Source: Marisa cornuarietis
Lineage: Eukaryota > Mollusca > Gastropoda > Architaenioglossa > Ampullariidae
Direction: 5' to 3'
Assembly: GCA_004794655.1 (NCBI GenBank)
Contig: SMMW01000567.1
Location: 1,240,001-1,304,000, forward strand
DNA: 64,000 nucleotides
Both the position numbers and the translations under genes were made by a program. The notes beneath the pieces were generated by a model. That model searched no databases. It was not told the origin of the DNA and saw nothing but the letters and a program-made list of their open reading frames with translations. Position 1 is the stretch's first letter. Every line of letters begins with the position of its first letter. Below, in pieces: positions 12,401-23,648 of the stretch.

Positions 12401-15400
12401 AAGAACGCACAACTTGTGTGAGTTGGTTGAACTATTCCTGTCGTGACAACCTGTGGCTTCCTCGTAAATAGCTAAAAGGGAATTCGAGAAGTAAATCCTT
12501 CTTGGTACTTTAGAAAGGGATCTTTACGAAGTATGCGAACCTCGTAGGTCCCCTGATAACCTCGCAAGTCCCAGTCTACCGCCTAGTGACCATCTGTTGG
12601 AACGGCTTATGCTTCGAGCTGGAGGTTACGCAACCTTGGAGACAAGTATAGGTGCCTCTGATTAATAGTTACAGCTCTTGTAGACGTTGTAACGGTCACT
12701 GTACATCCTCGCGTTGCCTGAGCCTCACTGTTATGATTGTTACCTGAGCCCTGGTCTCAGATTTACTTAATATTCAGTGTTGTATTCTAGTCACCTAAAG
12801 TTATGTTTCTTCATCATCATCATCATCATTCCTTGTTACTCCTGGAGGAGCAGTTTTGGGCAGCCCCCCTCAGCTGGGCCCATTTGGTTCCGGCATCCTT
12901 TGCCTCGCTTTCTATTGATCTTCTCCAAGTCTGTTTTGGCCTCCTAACTCTCTTGTTCCCCTTATGTTTCCAGTCAAGTGCCTAAAGTTCTGTCTCTTAC
13001 TTAGAATCAATTTTTACAGTTACTTGCACAAAATTTAAAATGCCATTTCAGTTTAAAATAAAATTTAAGGACGTCGTGTCACTCTTGTTGACATGCACAT
13101 TTATCTTCACAAGATTCAAAAAAAGCTGTCTTACCGCCGTGAAATGTCCCGGTTCTGGGAAAGACTCGTATGCTTGATTCCGAAAAAATGGCGACGCTTC
13201 CGGCTGTGAAAGAGATATGTCATTCTTAATACCTTCAAAATGAACGTTTCATTATTAAACGCAAAGGTCAATATTTTTCTATCAGATGAGAAATATTACG
13301 AGCGTGGTGATCGCCTCCCGATATAAGAATTAAGCTGCTAAGATTTGTACTACTGCTGTCTGACAACCAACCTGATCTGTCAGCGCACCTGAGACAGCGA
13401 AATGCTCCTGAACAATCCTGTAAATTCTTCATCAACTGGATTATAAGTCCAACCCTGACCTACACTTTGTTATCAGCTTGTTCGAAACAGGCCACCCTCT
13501 TATCTTACTACTGATACACACATGCGGGCGCACGAAAGTATCGGGCACACAAACTTAGCAGTCTTAAATATATCTGATATCCATCTGCACCGAGACCAAC
13601 GAGTTTTGATTAGTCGCGAATAGAATGTTTTGTATTACAAGCTTGAGTGTTTGCTGGTTTGTTCACCTACAGGGTACGTTGTGACTTCATTTGCCTCGCG
13701 TTGCAAGCGCCCGTCCTGGAAGGAGTAGGAGGGCTTGTCACTTCTCGCAGCAGCGTCTGCCGTTCGAGATGCAGACGACCGGAAGTCAGCCTCAAACTTG
13801 TCCTGCTCCGGAAGTCCCGAGTCCTGTCGCCTCATGTTCGCGTAGCGCCTGCAGCAAAAGACCAGTTAAAAAGCTGCTCGTTCGTTGGGCGGTGAGCAAT
13901 GAAAAAAAAAGTCATCATATTTTACATTCTGGAGACTTTCCAACAAAGTTTCCACCATTAGTTGCCTCACACGCGTTCACTCGAATATACGCACAGTATA
14001 TATAGGCAACACAGCACATAACACGCACACGACAAATACAATAGGCTTACACATTATATATATATAATGTGCGCACACATTATATATATATATATATATA
14101 TAAACTCATTTCACGTTATTTGTTAAACCAGGTGGTCATTAGATATCAGATTGAGAAGGAAAAACAGTAATTTTTTTTAAAATTTACAGCAATCTCTTTC
14201 AGACTGATGACTTCTCCCCTGCTTCTAGGGGATTTAGCTATCCGAACTTATAATGAGGGACACTCGCTCGTTATGGCAGACTGTATCGCGATCTCCTGAC
14301 TACCTGATTAGCTGAGATCAGAGCTGTTTACACTTTACCTTTCGAAAGGCTGGTCGTATGCATCTTGATATGTGTTGCCCACTGGCTTGTCTTTAGCATG
14401 AGCCGTGTCGTTAATATCGGAGTGAAACGACTGCCTGTACCACACACAACGCGTGCACCCATAGAATATAAGTATGCAAGTGATTTTGTATCTAATTTCG
14501 TGAAGTTATTAAACTTTCCGATTTAAAATTGATTGGAAATACAGATGTTACATATAAATATAGCCATTGTCCCATCAAGTGCCTAAAGGTTTGTCACTTG
14601 CCTCTAACGTGAAGGACTGGCAACATTAGCGACTCTATGGCAGACGTGGATGTCACATGCCCCACACAGCCACTCAGGGGCTCAAATAGACTGTCTATAA
14701 GTTTTCCTTTGGAAGAAGTCACTGATAGCTGTGATATATGTTGAGTACATAATCTATGACCATGACTGCAACGCTGAATACAGTTTACATGGAGCTGGAG
14801 ACTGGAGCACTGAAAAGAGGCAACAGTATTTTACTTACACAGATTTGCGGTCTGTCTCATGGTCTGTTTTGCTTCGTCGGCTGCAGGTGACGACGAGCGC
14901 GATGACCAGAATGAGGACAACCCCGCCGCCCACACCGCCGCCGATGGCAATGATGTACTCGGAGCTCATCTTCAGGGTCTCACCTTTCTTGCGGCAGTCG
15001 TCGCCGCCGTAAACATAACGGTTGTCGCTCATACATCTGCATCACAGAGAGATGACCGGTCAGCCACAATTATCGCCCTATTTTCATATACCCCAACTAT
15101 TCCAACGCTCCACTTTTTTTTTAATCATTATAGATGACTTCCGTAAAAAAAAAACTGGACTTTGTCCCGTGCCCCTTCTGCAGCTGAGTAGTGAGGTAGA
15201 CACCAGTTACCTCGAGATTAGTTTTCTTTTTTGTGAAAGTGGTGCCCGTGTCTCATCTGGAATGATGACATTCCTTTCCCAACTCTTCAGAGGGTCAAGT
15301 ACCCGTTCTACTTCTGGGTCAACTGCAGGAAAGACGCTGTGGCACAAGGGTAGCAAGTGTGCCTACGTTACTCTAACCACTGGTCTTTCCGCTTCCCAAC

Positions 15401-16662
15401 ATGTAACATCAACTTTCGGTAGCAGCTGCAGTCATTTTTACTATGTCTTTGCTGTCGTCACCATTTTAGGCAAATATTGACTGTTTATAGCATTACGCCA
15501 TATCTTGTAGTCAAACTTCTATCATTGTGTAGAAACCCAGTGCGTAGTTATTAATGAAAATTATTATGTTGTCGCTATCTGACCTGCACATAGGTTTTCC
15601 AATACTGTTCAGCTCACAACTGCCGTACGGTTCGTTGCACGAGAAGCCTTCACAAGGGCTTTTGCACGTGATGTAGCTCCCTTGAGACGCTGCCTCACAC
15701 GTGAAGAATGGATTGCAGGGAATATCAGCAGAACACAGATCTTTAAGTTTCTCGAAAGCTGAGGGATAAAAATGCCATGGAAAATTACTTATACTTGACC
15801 TCGGCATTTATGATCTATCAACCAGTGGCTATACGTCACACTAGGGTTTCGACAAATAATGGAGAGTTATCTTAACCTCAGTCTAGTATGCAAAAAAAAA
15901 AAAAAAAACAAGATCTCAGGACAAACATTTGAATATAGTAACACGGTGCACTCATGTCCAATAAATATAACAGTGCACTCATGTCCAATAAAAGATAATT
16001 GTTCTGACGAAACTTGGTTGAGGTATTTGGAATTTGTGTATATATATGTATGACAATGTGTAGGTGCTTAACATGCTTGACGTAAATAATGAATATATAT
16101 ATATATATATCCACATTATCGCTGGGCTCTTTCCTTCGACTGACGGAATGCAAGTTGCTCTCTAGGTGGTGCCAAACATTGTCACTAGCTGAACTAATTC
16201 AGATATTCTACAAGCCATTAATAAATATTAAATAAATAATATAGTTGTATGTGCATTTGAAGCAGTATATGTTGGTGTTTCCAAGCTTTCACCTGTTCAT
16301 CTCGCTTCGTTTGACATATGTAAAGACTATTTACCTGTAGTTTTTTCTCCCTGAAAAACGTTATTAATGTAGCCTTGGTCAACGTCTGATAAGTTTTTCA
16401 ATTTCTCCTCCAAACCGTTTCCGATGAAGCTTTTGAGGTCGGTGACTTCAAACGCGTGGAACACGACTGTGTAAGCAACTCCTGTACTGCCGTTCCTGGA
16501 AATAACATTAATAGCTGTTTGACAAGCTCCTCTACGTCACCAGCCAAACATAAGTTGGTCTGACATTTTTATTGCAGTCAGCCATGGTTTTCAGCACCTA
16601 GACAAACTGAACCTTTCCCAGTGTCCCCGCAATGGCCACTTATTTTGATGGTAAAGGGTGAC

Positions 16663-16695
<33 letters not shown>

Positions 16696-18386
16696 GCAGA
16701 TTTATATAGCGCAATTTTCAACTCCAGAGTCGACTCAATGCGCTGTACAGTGTATGGGGTTAGTTTTAAAATCACTGAAAAATAGCAGAATTCTTGTAGT
16801 AAGATCATCAGATTAGTTTTACAATCACTGAGAAATATCCAGATTCTGTTCAAGAATTTCCGGACTGAACTACTGGAGGCAATCAGCAGTATGCTAGGAT
16901 AGTCATAGACTGTGGAGTTGTGGAAGCCAGTGAGACACACCTGTCCGCTAGCTGATATAAAGCATGGGTAGTCTTCACACCCCTGTGTATGACCAGCAGG
17001 TGACGGCAAGAACCATAGCCCATGACTAGCATGACTGCCCACAGTTCATGGCGACGGACGAAGCTACAGTAATGTGGGAGAAGTCTCATATTGTAACTGC
17101 TTGGTTAATACTTCTTTCTATACATAAGAGAACTCATGATCTAAGTTTTCTAGATCAATCCGCTTAACAGCCACCTACAGTCCCTGTTGTCGAGTGCGGA
17201 GCTACATGCAGTGTGGTTGTATCTGTGAGACCTTTGGCTATTCCTGTATATTGCTGATAGACATAGGCCACACTGTCAAACTGCACGATGACCACTTCTG
17301 ATGACGATGACTCATTGATGTTGATAACGACCTTCACCTTGTTTTCTGCCAGTGGTGGGGAGGTGATGTCGTCAGGTTACTTGCTGGTGGAGAATCAGAC
17401 AACTGAGATTGGGAATAAGCACACTGATTTGTTACTGATTTGTCTGACATACCCTTTGTCTGTCTTTAGCCTCTTGAATCTATGAACTTTACCAGCTACT
17501 TGTTTTAGCAAGTCGTCTGCTCCGGGACCCGTGCTGGCTCTCAACGGCCGTGAGTTCAGAGAAAAGCCTTCGTGTCGTTGTGTGATCTAAAGATCTTCAG
17601 AAAAAAGCGTTATGGCGTCAGGCAGAAAGCGACGCAGCGAAGAAAGTACCTACTTACACAATGGGCACTAAAAACACAAGAAACTAAGAAAAATACAAAA
17701 ATTGTGGAGAGCCGCCTCCCTCAAGCCTGTTAGGCGAGTATATGTTACAATCACATAAGCAATAGGTTATTATTGAAATAAGCGCTCACCGGCTTAAGGA
17801 AAAAGAATGACAACTTTTTTTGAGTTGCAAAGGTAGTGTCAGCAAAACAAGCGCTCATTATCTTATCATGCAAGTTTGATTAGAACCTAACGACGCTTAC
17901 CAGAACTTAGTAACCTCAACTCTATCAAACGAATCTGTCGTGTTGAATATTGGTGTCAGCTGAAAGTAAAGAAATGACAAATAACCAACTTTATTAATCC
18001 CAGTGGGCAGTCATACTCCGGAAGTGTTACAATAATTACAAAAATTACAAAAATAGTGAAGTGTCAGAATAACAACGATAAGCACTTTTACAACTGCACG
18101 TTCTTGTTAAAAATATATATATATATATATATTGGTTATGCCGCTATAATATCTATTTCACATCCTTGCTGGAGCTCCAGCATTAAGTAACATTTTACAA
18201 GATTATGCCGTTGACATTGTGGCAGGTTGTCGTGACAGAACTACTCCTGTCCTGGCTCACCATTGTAGTGTAGTTCTGTTTTGCTGTGAGGAAAGCGATT
18301 GACGATCGGTTTTGAAGGTCTTGGATGAAGGGAGTGTTGAATTTGATGGTGAAGCTTAGTGACACATTAAGAGCGGCTGAAATGAG

Positions 18387-18441
<55 letters not shown>

Positions 18442-19650
18442 CAAATATGGAGCAATTTTACAACAAATGGAAAGCAGAGGAAGAATTATTAACCCCTTCG
18501 TACCCCCTACTTTAGATGGTTTTGGACATATATGACAGATTTTTTTCGCCTCCTTATATAGTACACGACATCTGCGCTTTTAACACACATTTACAACATA
18601 CCAGTTGCACGTTAACTTATAATCTTTCCTTGTTTGCGGTTCCCACGACTGGGACAAAAATATTTTATTGATGATAATACAAAATCAGAAAACATCGTCA
18701 TGTGTTGGGTGACGTGATGAGACACATTAAAACAGAAATAAATACCAATAGAAAGAATTAACTATGGTATTTTATCTAATTACAGTTCTACAAAACACAC
18801 ATGCAACGTGAGCAACACACGATACAAGAGTGATCGTTTTACACAAAAATAAAGCTCTTTGTAATCATCAGGGCAAAAAATATCCTCGAGATAAAACTTG
18901 AAATGAAGTTTTGTACTTAAAGACCAAAACAGAAAAATTACTCTTTTACCTTGTGGCAGGATACTCTCTATATTTATGTTAGGCCTTCTTACGTGTGGCG
19001 TCATAACGGGTAATGTATCTTTCATTGAATCTAGTGTTCGTGTCTAAGAATCGGACAGACAGACAAGAAACCAAATTACCACTGTTAACATTGTAGCCGT
19101 GGTTGCCTGTATACTTCGGGAGTGCTGTACTCAATGTAGATGGGCTTTTCCCACTGGCCACAGGAAACGTGGTGGGTGAGATTGAGTTGTCGAGAGCACT
19201 ACTCTGTGCATCTAAAGTGGGTGTGGATTCTGAGCTTGACCAGCTAGACACAGCCGTGGTATTAATCCCTGGGTCCCCAGCAGCTGACGAATTGGCCGTA
19301 GGTTCATTCACATGAGGACTGGTTGACGACATAGATGATGCCGTAACCGACTCACTGCTGGAGTTTGGAGACACAGTCGTAGATGCACTTGCCACCGAAG
19401 AGGTATCAGCCAGCGGTGAGGAATCCGAAGGTGCAGATGACGTTGGTGAGTCAGCAGGCGATGTAAATGGCGAGGAAGACTGTACATGTGTCGGAGAAAA
19501 TGTTGTTAAGGTTGTGTTTGATGTATCACTTGGTGAAGGAAGTAGAGATGAAGTAGGCGAATAAGTTGACGAGGTCTCATCTCCAGTTACTAGGTTGGTT
19601 TGAGTGCATAAGACTACTGCGAGAACCAGCATGACCCTCTCTGGACACAT
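9443..19650 (-). CDS. SEA/EGF transmembrane mucin-like protein, nine coding exons, 614 residues
   Basis: Coding exons, in transcript order: 19650-19080, 18376-18261, 17959-17901, 16495-16335, 15758-15584, 15036-14839, 13848-13671, 10176-9935, 9587-9443 (TAA). Every junction is GT-AG and the phases agree (1, 0, 2, 1, 2, 2, 0, 2), giving one uninterrupted frame of 1845 nt. Protein order: signal peptide 1-23; Ser/Thr/Pro-rich stalk to about 185; SEA domain about 192-302; Cys-rich EGF-like region 311-375; TM helix 388-412; cytoplasmic tail 413-614. This is the architecture of membrane-tethered mucins such as MUC1, MUC3 and MUC17, which form a cell-surface glycocalyx and can signal through the tail. 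The start is chosen as the ATG at 19650 because it has a GCCACC context and is followed by a good signal peptide; a splice acceptor just upstream (exon from 19661) implies a non-coding first exon. The extracellular half is well supported. The three tail exons rest on phase agreement and codon quality rather than homology. No orthologue name is claimed. Confidence 0.82.
9711..9727. repeat. (AT)n microsatellite
   Basis: Short AT run in the last intron of the mucin gene. Confidence 0.8.
10550..11568 (+). mobile_element. possible solo LTR (about 1.02 kb), tentative
   Basis: The segment begins TGTCACGG and ends GGTTACA, an imperfect TGT...ACA pair. It is more CpG-rich than its surroundings and contains AATAAA signals near 11013 and near 11467, the latter followed by a T/G-rich stretch, as in an LTR R-U5 region. 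The flanking tetramers are CCTG and CCAG, which agree at only three of four bases. No primer-binding site follows. It lies in the mucin intron between exons 7 and 8. Confidence 0.3.
12806..12985 (-). mobile_element. 5'-truncated non-LTR retrotransposon 3' end, RTE-like, with (ATG)n tail
   Basis: On the minus strand the frame reads RRPKQTWRRSIESEAKDAG then TKWAQLRGAAQN and a stop. This is the characteristic C-terminal end of endonuclease/reverse-transcriptase proteins of RTE-type and related LINEs (RPxxTWRRxxExE...W). It is followed within a few bases by an (ATG)n run (12814-12830 on the plus strand as TCATCA), the short simple-repeat tail typical of RTE elements. Only the last roughly 50 codons remain. 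It lies in a mucin intron. Confidence 0.7.
14050..14102. repeat. AT-rich palindromic microsatellite
   Basis: Two ACATTATATATAT-type runs are separated by GTGCGCAC, making a self-complementary block in a mucin intron. Confidence 0.7.
14839..15758 (-). other. mucin exons encoding the EGF-like region and transmembrane helix
   Basis: Exon 15758-15584 holds ten-Cys-region residues 303-360; exon 15036-14839 completes it. Cys 338, 343, 350, 360, 362 and 375 have canonical six-Cys EGF spacing with C4-x-C5 as C-R-C. Four further Cys (311-334) precede it. The helix YIIAIGGGVGGGVVLILVIA and following LVVTC is glycine-rich (GGGVGGG), followed by a basic stop-transfer SRRSK. Confidence 0.88.
15946..15999. 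repeat. 27-bp tandem duplication
   Basis: GTGCACTCATGTCCAATAAA starts at 15946 and again at 15973 with the same spacing. It is intronic. Confidence 0.8.
16335..18376 (-). other. mucin exons encoding the SEA domain (three exons)
   Basis: Exons 18376-18261, 17959-17901 and 16495-16335. They give NVSLSFTIKFNTPFIQDL, then FNTTDSFDRVEVTKF, then the core WNGSTGVAYTVVFHAFEVTD and a helix ending near GYINNVF. The alignment with the MUC1 SEA sequence KFRPGSVVV is direct. The scissile G-S pair is kept (G251-S252) but the following V-V is T-G. SEA domains usually self-cleave at G|S and stay associated. Whether this variant cleaves is uncertain. Confidence 0.85.
16662..17730 (-). mobile_element. dispersed 1.04 kb element, copy 1, with (AAT)n end
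   Basis: The sequence from AAAGCAGATTTATATAGCGC (about 16694) to CTCCCTCAAGCCTGT (17730) is nearly identical to 48199-49234 in the same orientation. Both copies begin with an AAT/ATT run. By analogy with LINE and SINE tails, the simple repeat marks the 3' end, so the element would be on the minus strand. No convincing coding region was found in it. It sits between mucin exons 3 and 4. The family is unknown; AGATTTRTATAGCGC also occurs at the end of the LINE fragment at 24301. Confidence 0.75.
18390..18436. repeat. (CA)n microsatellite abutting a splice acceptor
   Basis: About 23 CA units on the plus strand. On the minus (transcribed) strand it is a GU run ending about 13 nt before the acceptor AATCTCATTTCAG of the first SEA exon (18376), so it replaces most of the usual polypyrimidine tract. 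Confidence 0.9.
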
Positions 19651-19661
19651 GGTGGCCCTGT
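19080..19661 (-). other. mucin exon with end of 5'UTR, signal peptide and Ser/Thr-rich stalk
   Basis: Residues 1-190. A hydrophobic signal (MLVLAVVLCTQTNLVTG) is followed by about 160 residues dominated by Ser, Thr, Pro and Ala, with several N-glycosylation sequons. It is non-repetitive, unlike the tandem repeats of many mucins. The exon ends at a GTAATT donor (19079-19074). The acceptor (TGCTTTCAG) precedes 19661. Confidence 0.85.
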
Positions 19662-20309
19662 CTGAAAGCAGAGGAATGTGTAAAAACATGGTTATCATGG
19701 CTACAACAGTTGGATACCTGATTACTTTAATGATGACCGCATTTTAAATTCTCCTCTTTCTGACTTGACAAACAGATAAACTAACAATAAAATACTAAAT
19801 CAAGGGAAATCATGGAAAGCAACTTAGCAGGAAATGCATGCATTACTCATTTTCCTCAGCAGCTTTACACTTGAAGAAAAAATTCCCAGAAAAGATTTTG
19901 AAAGAACCTGTTTTCATACTTTAAGGAACCAGTGTATATTTTTAAAAGAACAAATTTATCACAATGTTAAAAAGAATAGAAATAAGTCTTTTTTAACAAT
20001 GTTCTTTTATATATTTCGCTTTGGTTTGTCCTGATGATGATATCAAGGACTGCCAACCTCCCAAAAATAGTCACTGTGTATCAAATGTGTTGTTACTATA
20101 CTTGCGTGCACACTTTGCATTAGGCGAAAAATGAACACTCGTTGAAAATTCTAACAAATGACAAATGGCCACCTTTATTATTAGTAGTAAGTGTGCTTAC
20201 GAAAAAAAACCAAAATAGAACAATTGCTAATGACAAGATAAGACAAGTGGTGCGTCATTGCAAAACACAATCTTGATAAGAAACGTAATCTTACACCTAA
20301 AACCATTTT

Positions 20310-20311
<2 letters not shown>

Positions 20312-20371
<60 letters not shown>
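20312..20371. repeat. (CA)n microsatellite
   Basis: About 30 uninterrupted CA units. Confidence 0.95.
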
Positions 20372-20373
<2 letters not shown>

Positions 20374-22280
20374 TTCACCTTCTTTTGAGTAGCGGAACTT
20401 CTGAGTGTAAACACGATATCAAATGTCTGTTGTTTCTGCATCCAGACATAGCATAATTTTTTTTTTTGGGGGGGGGAGAGTTATTATCTGCAATTATTTG
20501 TTATATACTTCAACTTATCAAGCTTGCCGAGATTTATAAATCGCATCTTTCACGCGTCCAGATGTTATCGCTGATGTCTCAATCCACACCTTGTCCTGGC
20601 GCCACCCCGCCCTCACTCACAGGCCGTTTGACCGTTTTTCTTAGTCAGGCGTTGACCCTGCTGCGAAGAGTGGAAAGTAACGGACTGACGTAAGACGGGA
20701 CGTAGACGCAGGAATACTTCCAAGTCTTATTATTCCTATTCGGGCTCAGAGACTGGGGACTTCTCATACTCTTTCACGTTCAGTCACTTGCTTTTGAGAC
20801 TTACCGGAAAGCAGCGCAACCTCAGTTAGTCGAGTTCACTCTGATTAGGTCACCTATACACGTCCGTGATTAGATTAGCAGGAGGATGGTGGTGGCTAAT
20901 GGGGGAAGTGGGTAGAGTAGAGACGTGAGACCGTGTGTGTGTGTGTGTGTGGGTGGGGGGATATTCCTGTGTGTCAGGCTTGCCTGCATAATCTCCCACC
21001 AGATCACGTGTCATCATCCAGATTCTTTCTGGAAAACTTCTTCCGCAACGGTGGAACTATCGTGTAATCCTGAATAAGTTGCTCAAAATCGTCCGAATAC
21101 AGCCGTGGACAAAAGCTCCCCGTCCTTCTATCCTCGCTACCCGCACGCACGCACATGTAGCAAAACTATTTGTGCAGCTCGCAGAACAAAAGTACACTGA
21201 GGATAATCCCATGGGTAACGCCACACACCCATCAAAGTGATTTCTTTGTTGACAGAAAAAAAACAACAAAGGCGATTTCACATGAAGTTGACAAATAGAA
21301 GACTAAGCAGGACAGCTACAACTCCCAAAGGGTGGCCAATAGTTTAGAATCTACACATTAACGAACAAGAGAAAGAAATGCAATGAGGGCACTCCAAATA
21401 CTGTAATAACCCGTGAGTACGCACGTTCCTCACCGTCCTGCAGCCATAAGCCACAAGCTGGGTGTTTTCTTGCCGTGAGCGCCACCCAGTGACTGCTGTT
21501 CGTGGCGACTGACCCTCGCCCCTGATTCCCTATCACACTTACTGTACACAGCAAGTTGTGGCTGCTGACAGGTGCAATCTACTCCCCTGTCTTTCTTCTT
21601 TGAGCATAAGGCACACCTCGACCAGTTTCTTTTGTTTCCTTGAAGCCCGGGCTTATTTATTGACCTGTTCATAAAATAAGGACTAACATCTTTAAATCTG
21701 TCAACAACTTTGCTTGGCGTATACTTACTTTTAATAAAACTGTTTTCGTACAGTGTGCGTCCTCGCTGATTGAGTATCAGCATTCACAACAATTCTGCAA
21801 GATCGAAGATCGTCACTGTACAACTGTTTCCTCGATGTTATAAGCACCACACGAAATATTTTTTTTTTACCCTTGTAACTTTTTGTGGATAATTCTACTT
21901 TATTCAACCGGATGGCCTGGTCGGCCTTTATCTCCAATCACTCTGAAGGTAGCTGTTACGTTAATGGTTTAATGAGAAAGGCAAAGTCAAGAACACGCAT
22001 TGGTCCTTGTGATTCAGCAAGACATAATGCGATTGGTCATTATGTATCACCAACAGGATAAAGGAAGCCGTGACATTTTTTTTTTTTTTTTTGGAGTGCG
22101 CATGTTGACCTCGTCTCTACACGCCTGTTGCCATATCTCTAGGACGGAAAAATCAGCATGACCAACTGTTGACGAAAATAGATTAATCTTTAAAAAAAAA
22201 TAGATAAAAAACATCGCCTGCATAAGCATCAGCCTCAGCACTTACATACTTATACACACACCCTCTCTCACACAAACGCG

Positions 22281-22325
22281 CTCACACACACACACACACA
22301 CTCTCTCTCTCTCTCTCTCTCTCTC
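22281..22325. repeat. compound (CA)n(CT)n microsatellite
   Basis: CA repeats pass directly into TCTC repeats. Confidence 0.9.
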
Positions 22326-23387
22326 GCAACCTGATTTGTTGGTTGTATTACGCCACCAAAACGTATGAATTTTGTGTCGATATAACATCACCATGAAACA
22401 TTTTATGTTTAATCCTAACTAAATAAAGTCTGGTCTGAAGATAACCCCAAATCAACATGACTGACAGTTATTGATTGTTTGTGAATATAGCCTGATATCA
22501 TTTTAATAATTTTAAGACCACAAAACCAGACACAGCGATACCAAACCTGTTTTATTTAGAACCACTGACTCCAGTCTTGCGTGAATGGAAGTAGCACTCA
22601 GTCTTCAGCAGCATGTAGATGATGTTTGAGAAATAGGAGTTCAGGTTCGCCTTATCTCATCCCAAAGCAGCAACAAGCGTTAGTGCTGCGTACATACTTC
22701 CTTTGTTATCTCCTGTTATCAGCTGTACACGCCGTCAATGTAGAACACGACCGCAAGCTGAGACTTGGAGGGGGGGAAGGGGTGGGGGACAGTGAGATTA
22801 TCGCTAGACAATGACACCAAACTGGCGACGCCTGGCAACACCTTTCCGCCAGTGACGATAATAAAGGAGACTTGGCGGCGTTATAAAGGCCAGCCCACCT
22901 GTCGTCATTTGTTTCCTTGTCGATAACCGTGCTCAAGTTTATTTAGAGAGGAAAATAAGCTACACATTGTGTTGTTTTTTTCTCCTAAGTTCTCTGTCGG
23001 AGCTATGCTACAGCAAGCTTCTAGAAAACTCGGGTGACAAACCGAAGACAATATCGCGTGGTTTATTTTGTCTTAAAAATGTAAAGTAGTCCAGTGACCT
23101 GATTGTCACGGGATAACACTCTGACATCAGGCGGTCACCAGCTCTGGGGGCACCACCTCTTCTTCCACCGTTCGTTGTCTCAAAAACTGAAAATTAAAAA
23201 CTTATCGCCCAGTGGCTTTATGAGAACAGGTTTTCGAAGGTGGAGCACATCACATTTTTTCCGCCACCGTCTATATTGTCTGACAGCCCGTTACTGTCTG
23301 GGCTGTAGTCGTGAAGCAAGGGTTAGTCGTTACCCGCGATCAAAATGGGAACGTGAAGCAAAAACGTCTTGTCTCCGTAATGACGAC

Positions 23388-23648
23388 GGGCCAGTTGCAC
23401 ATGTTTCTAAACCTTAAAACTGTTCTAAAGAAGCAAAATTTCTTCTTAGCCATTTAGATGCATTGCAGAAAAACATACAAAAAATTGTACGTACAGGACG
23501 GAAAGTCAGACTGAAACAACTTTATCTTACTTAAAGCAGTTTTAGTTTTAAAAATTCTAAAATTGTGGTGTGCATTTTAAGCTGATTATCTAAAAAGATT
23601 TAAGGCATAAAAGTGTTTAAAGTTAGAAATGTGTTGTGCAACTGGCCC
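23388..23648. mobile_element. 261-bp inverted-repeat element (MITE-like) with 24-bp imperfect direct repeats at its edges
   Basis: The ends GGGCCAGTTGCACA and its reverse complement TGTGCAACTGGCCC are perfect over 14 bp; the inverted similarity continues inward through TTTCTAA and AAACAC-like blocks. It has no coding capacity. Outside the ends are direct repeats at 23364-23387 and 23650-23673 (ACGTCTTGTCTCCGTAATGA and ACGTCGTGTCTGCGTAATTA, both ending CGAC). These differ at three of 24 positions and are too long for an ordinary target duplication. Confidence 0.65.

Larger units (their letters stand above)
9443..13848 (-). other. mucin exons encoding the long cytoplasmic tail
   Basis: Exons 13848-13671 (MRRQDSGLPEQDKFEADF, then a Ser/Ala/Asp-rich part), 10176-9935 (GEVYPPRRVQRPLLRQ, later PKPVSRDNYGFEDR) and 9587-9443 (TRYVPEPRLDRPSAG to DYTAGPRKA and stop). 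Phases match exactly (2, 0, 2). Base composition is GC-rich against AT-rich surroundings, as for the other exons. The tail carries many Tyr and Pro residues (YPGEVYPP, YVPEP, PYLRPP), which would suit phosphotyrosine or SH3/WW partners. That role is inference. Confidence 0.7.
19662..23363. other. upstream of the mucin gene and intergenic, no gene seen
   Basis: The first, non-coding mucin exon and its promoter should be in this stretch on the minus strand but cannot be located. Microsatellites: (CA)n 20312-20371, (TG)n about 20935-20950, CA/CT block about 22281-22325. There are T- and G-runs near 20459-20478. No domain-bearing frame was found. Confidence 0.45.

Noticed and set aside
16578..17042. 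Minus-strand 154-residue frame inside the 1.04 kb repeat
   Set aside because: The other copy (48159-48585) has the frame broken by indels, and the Leu run is the translated AAT microsatellite; not a conserved protein.
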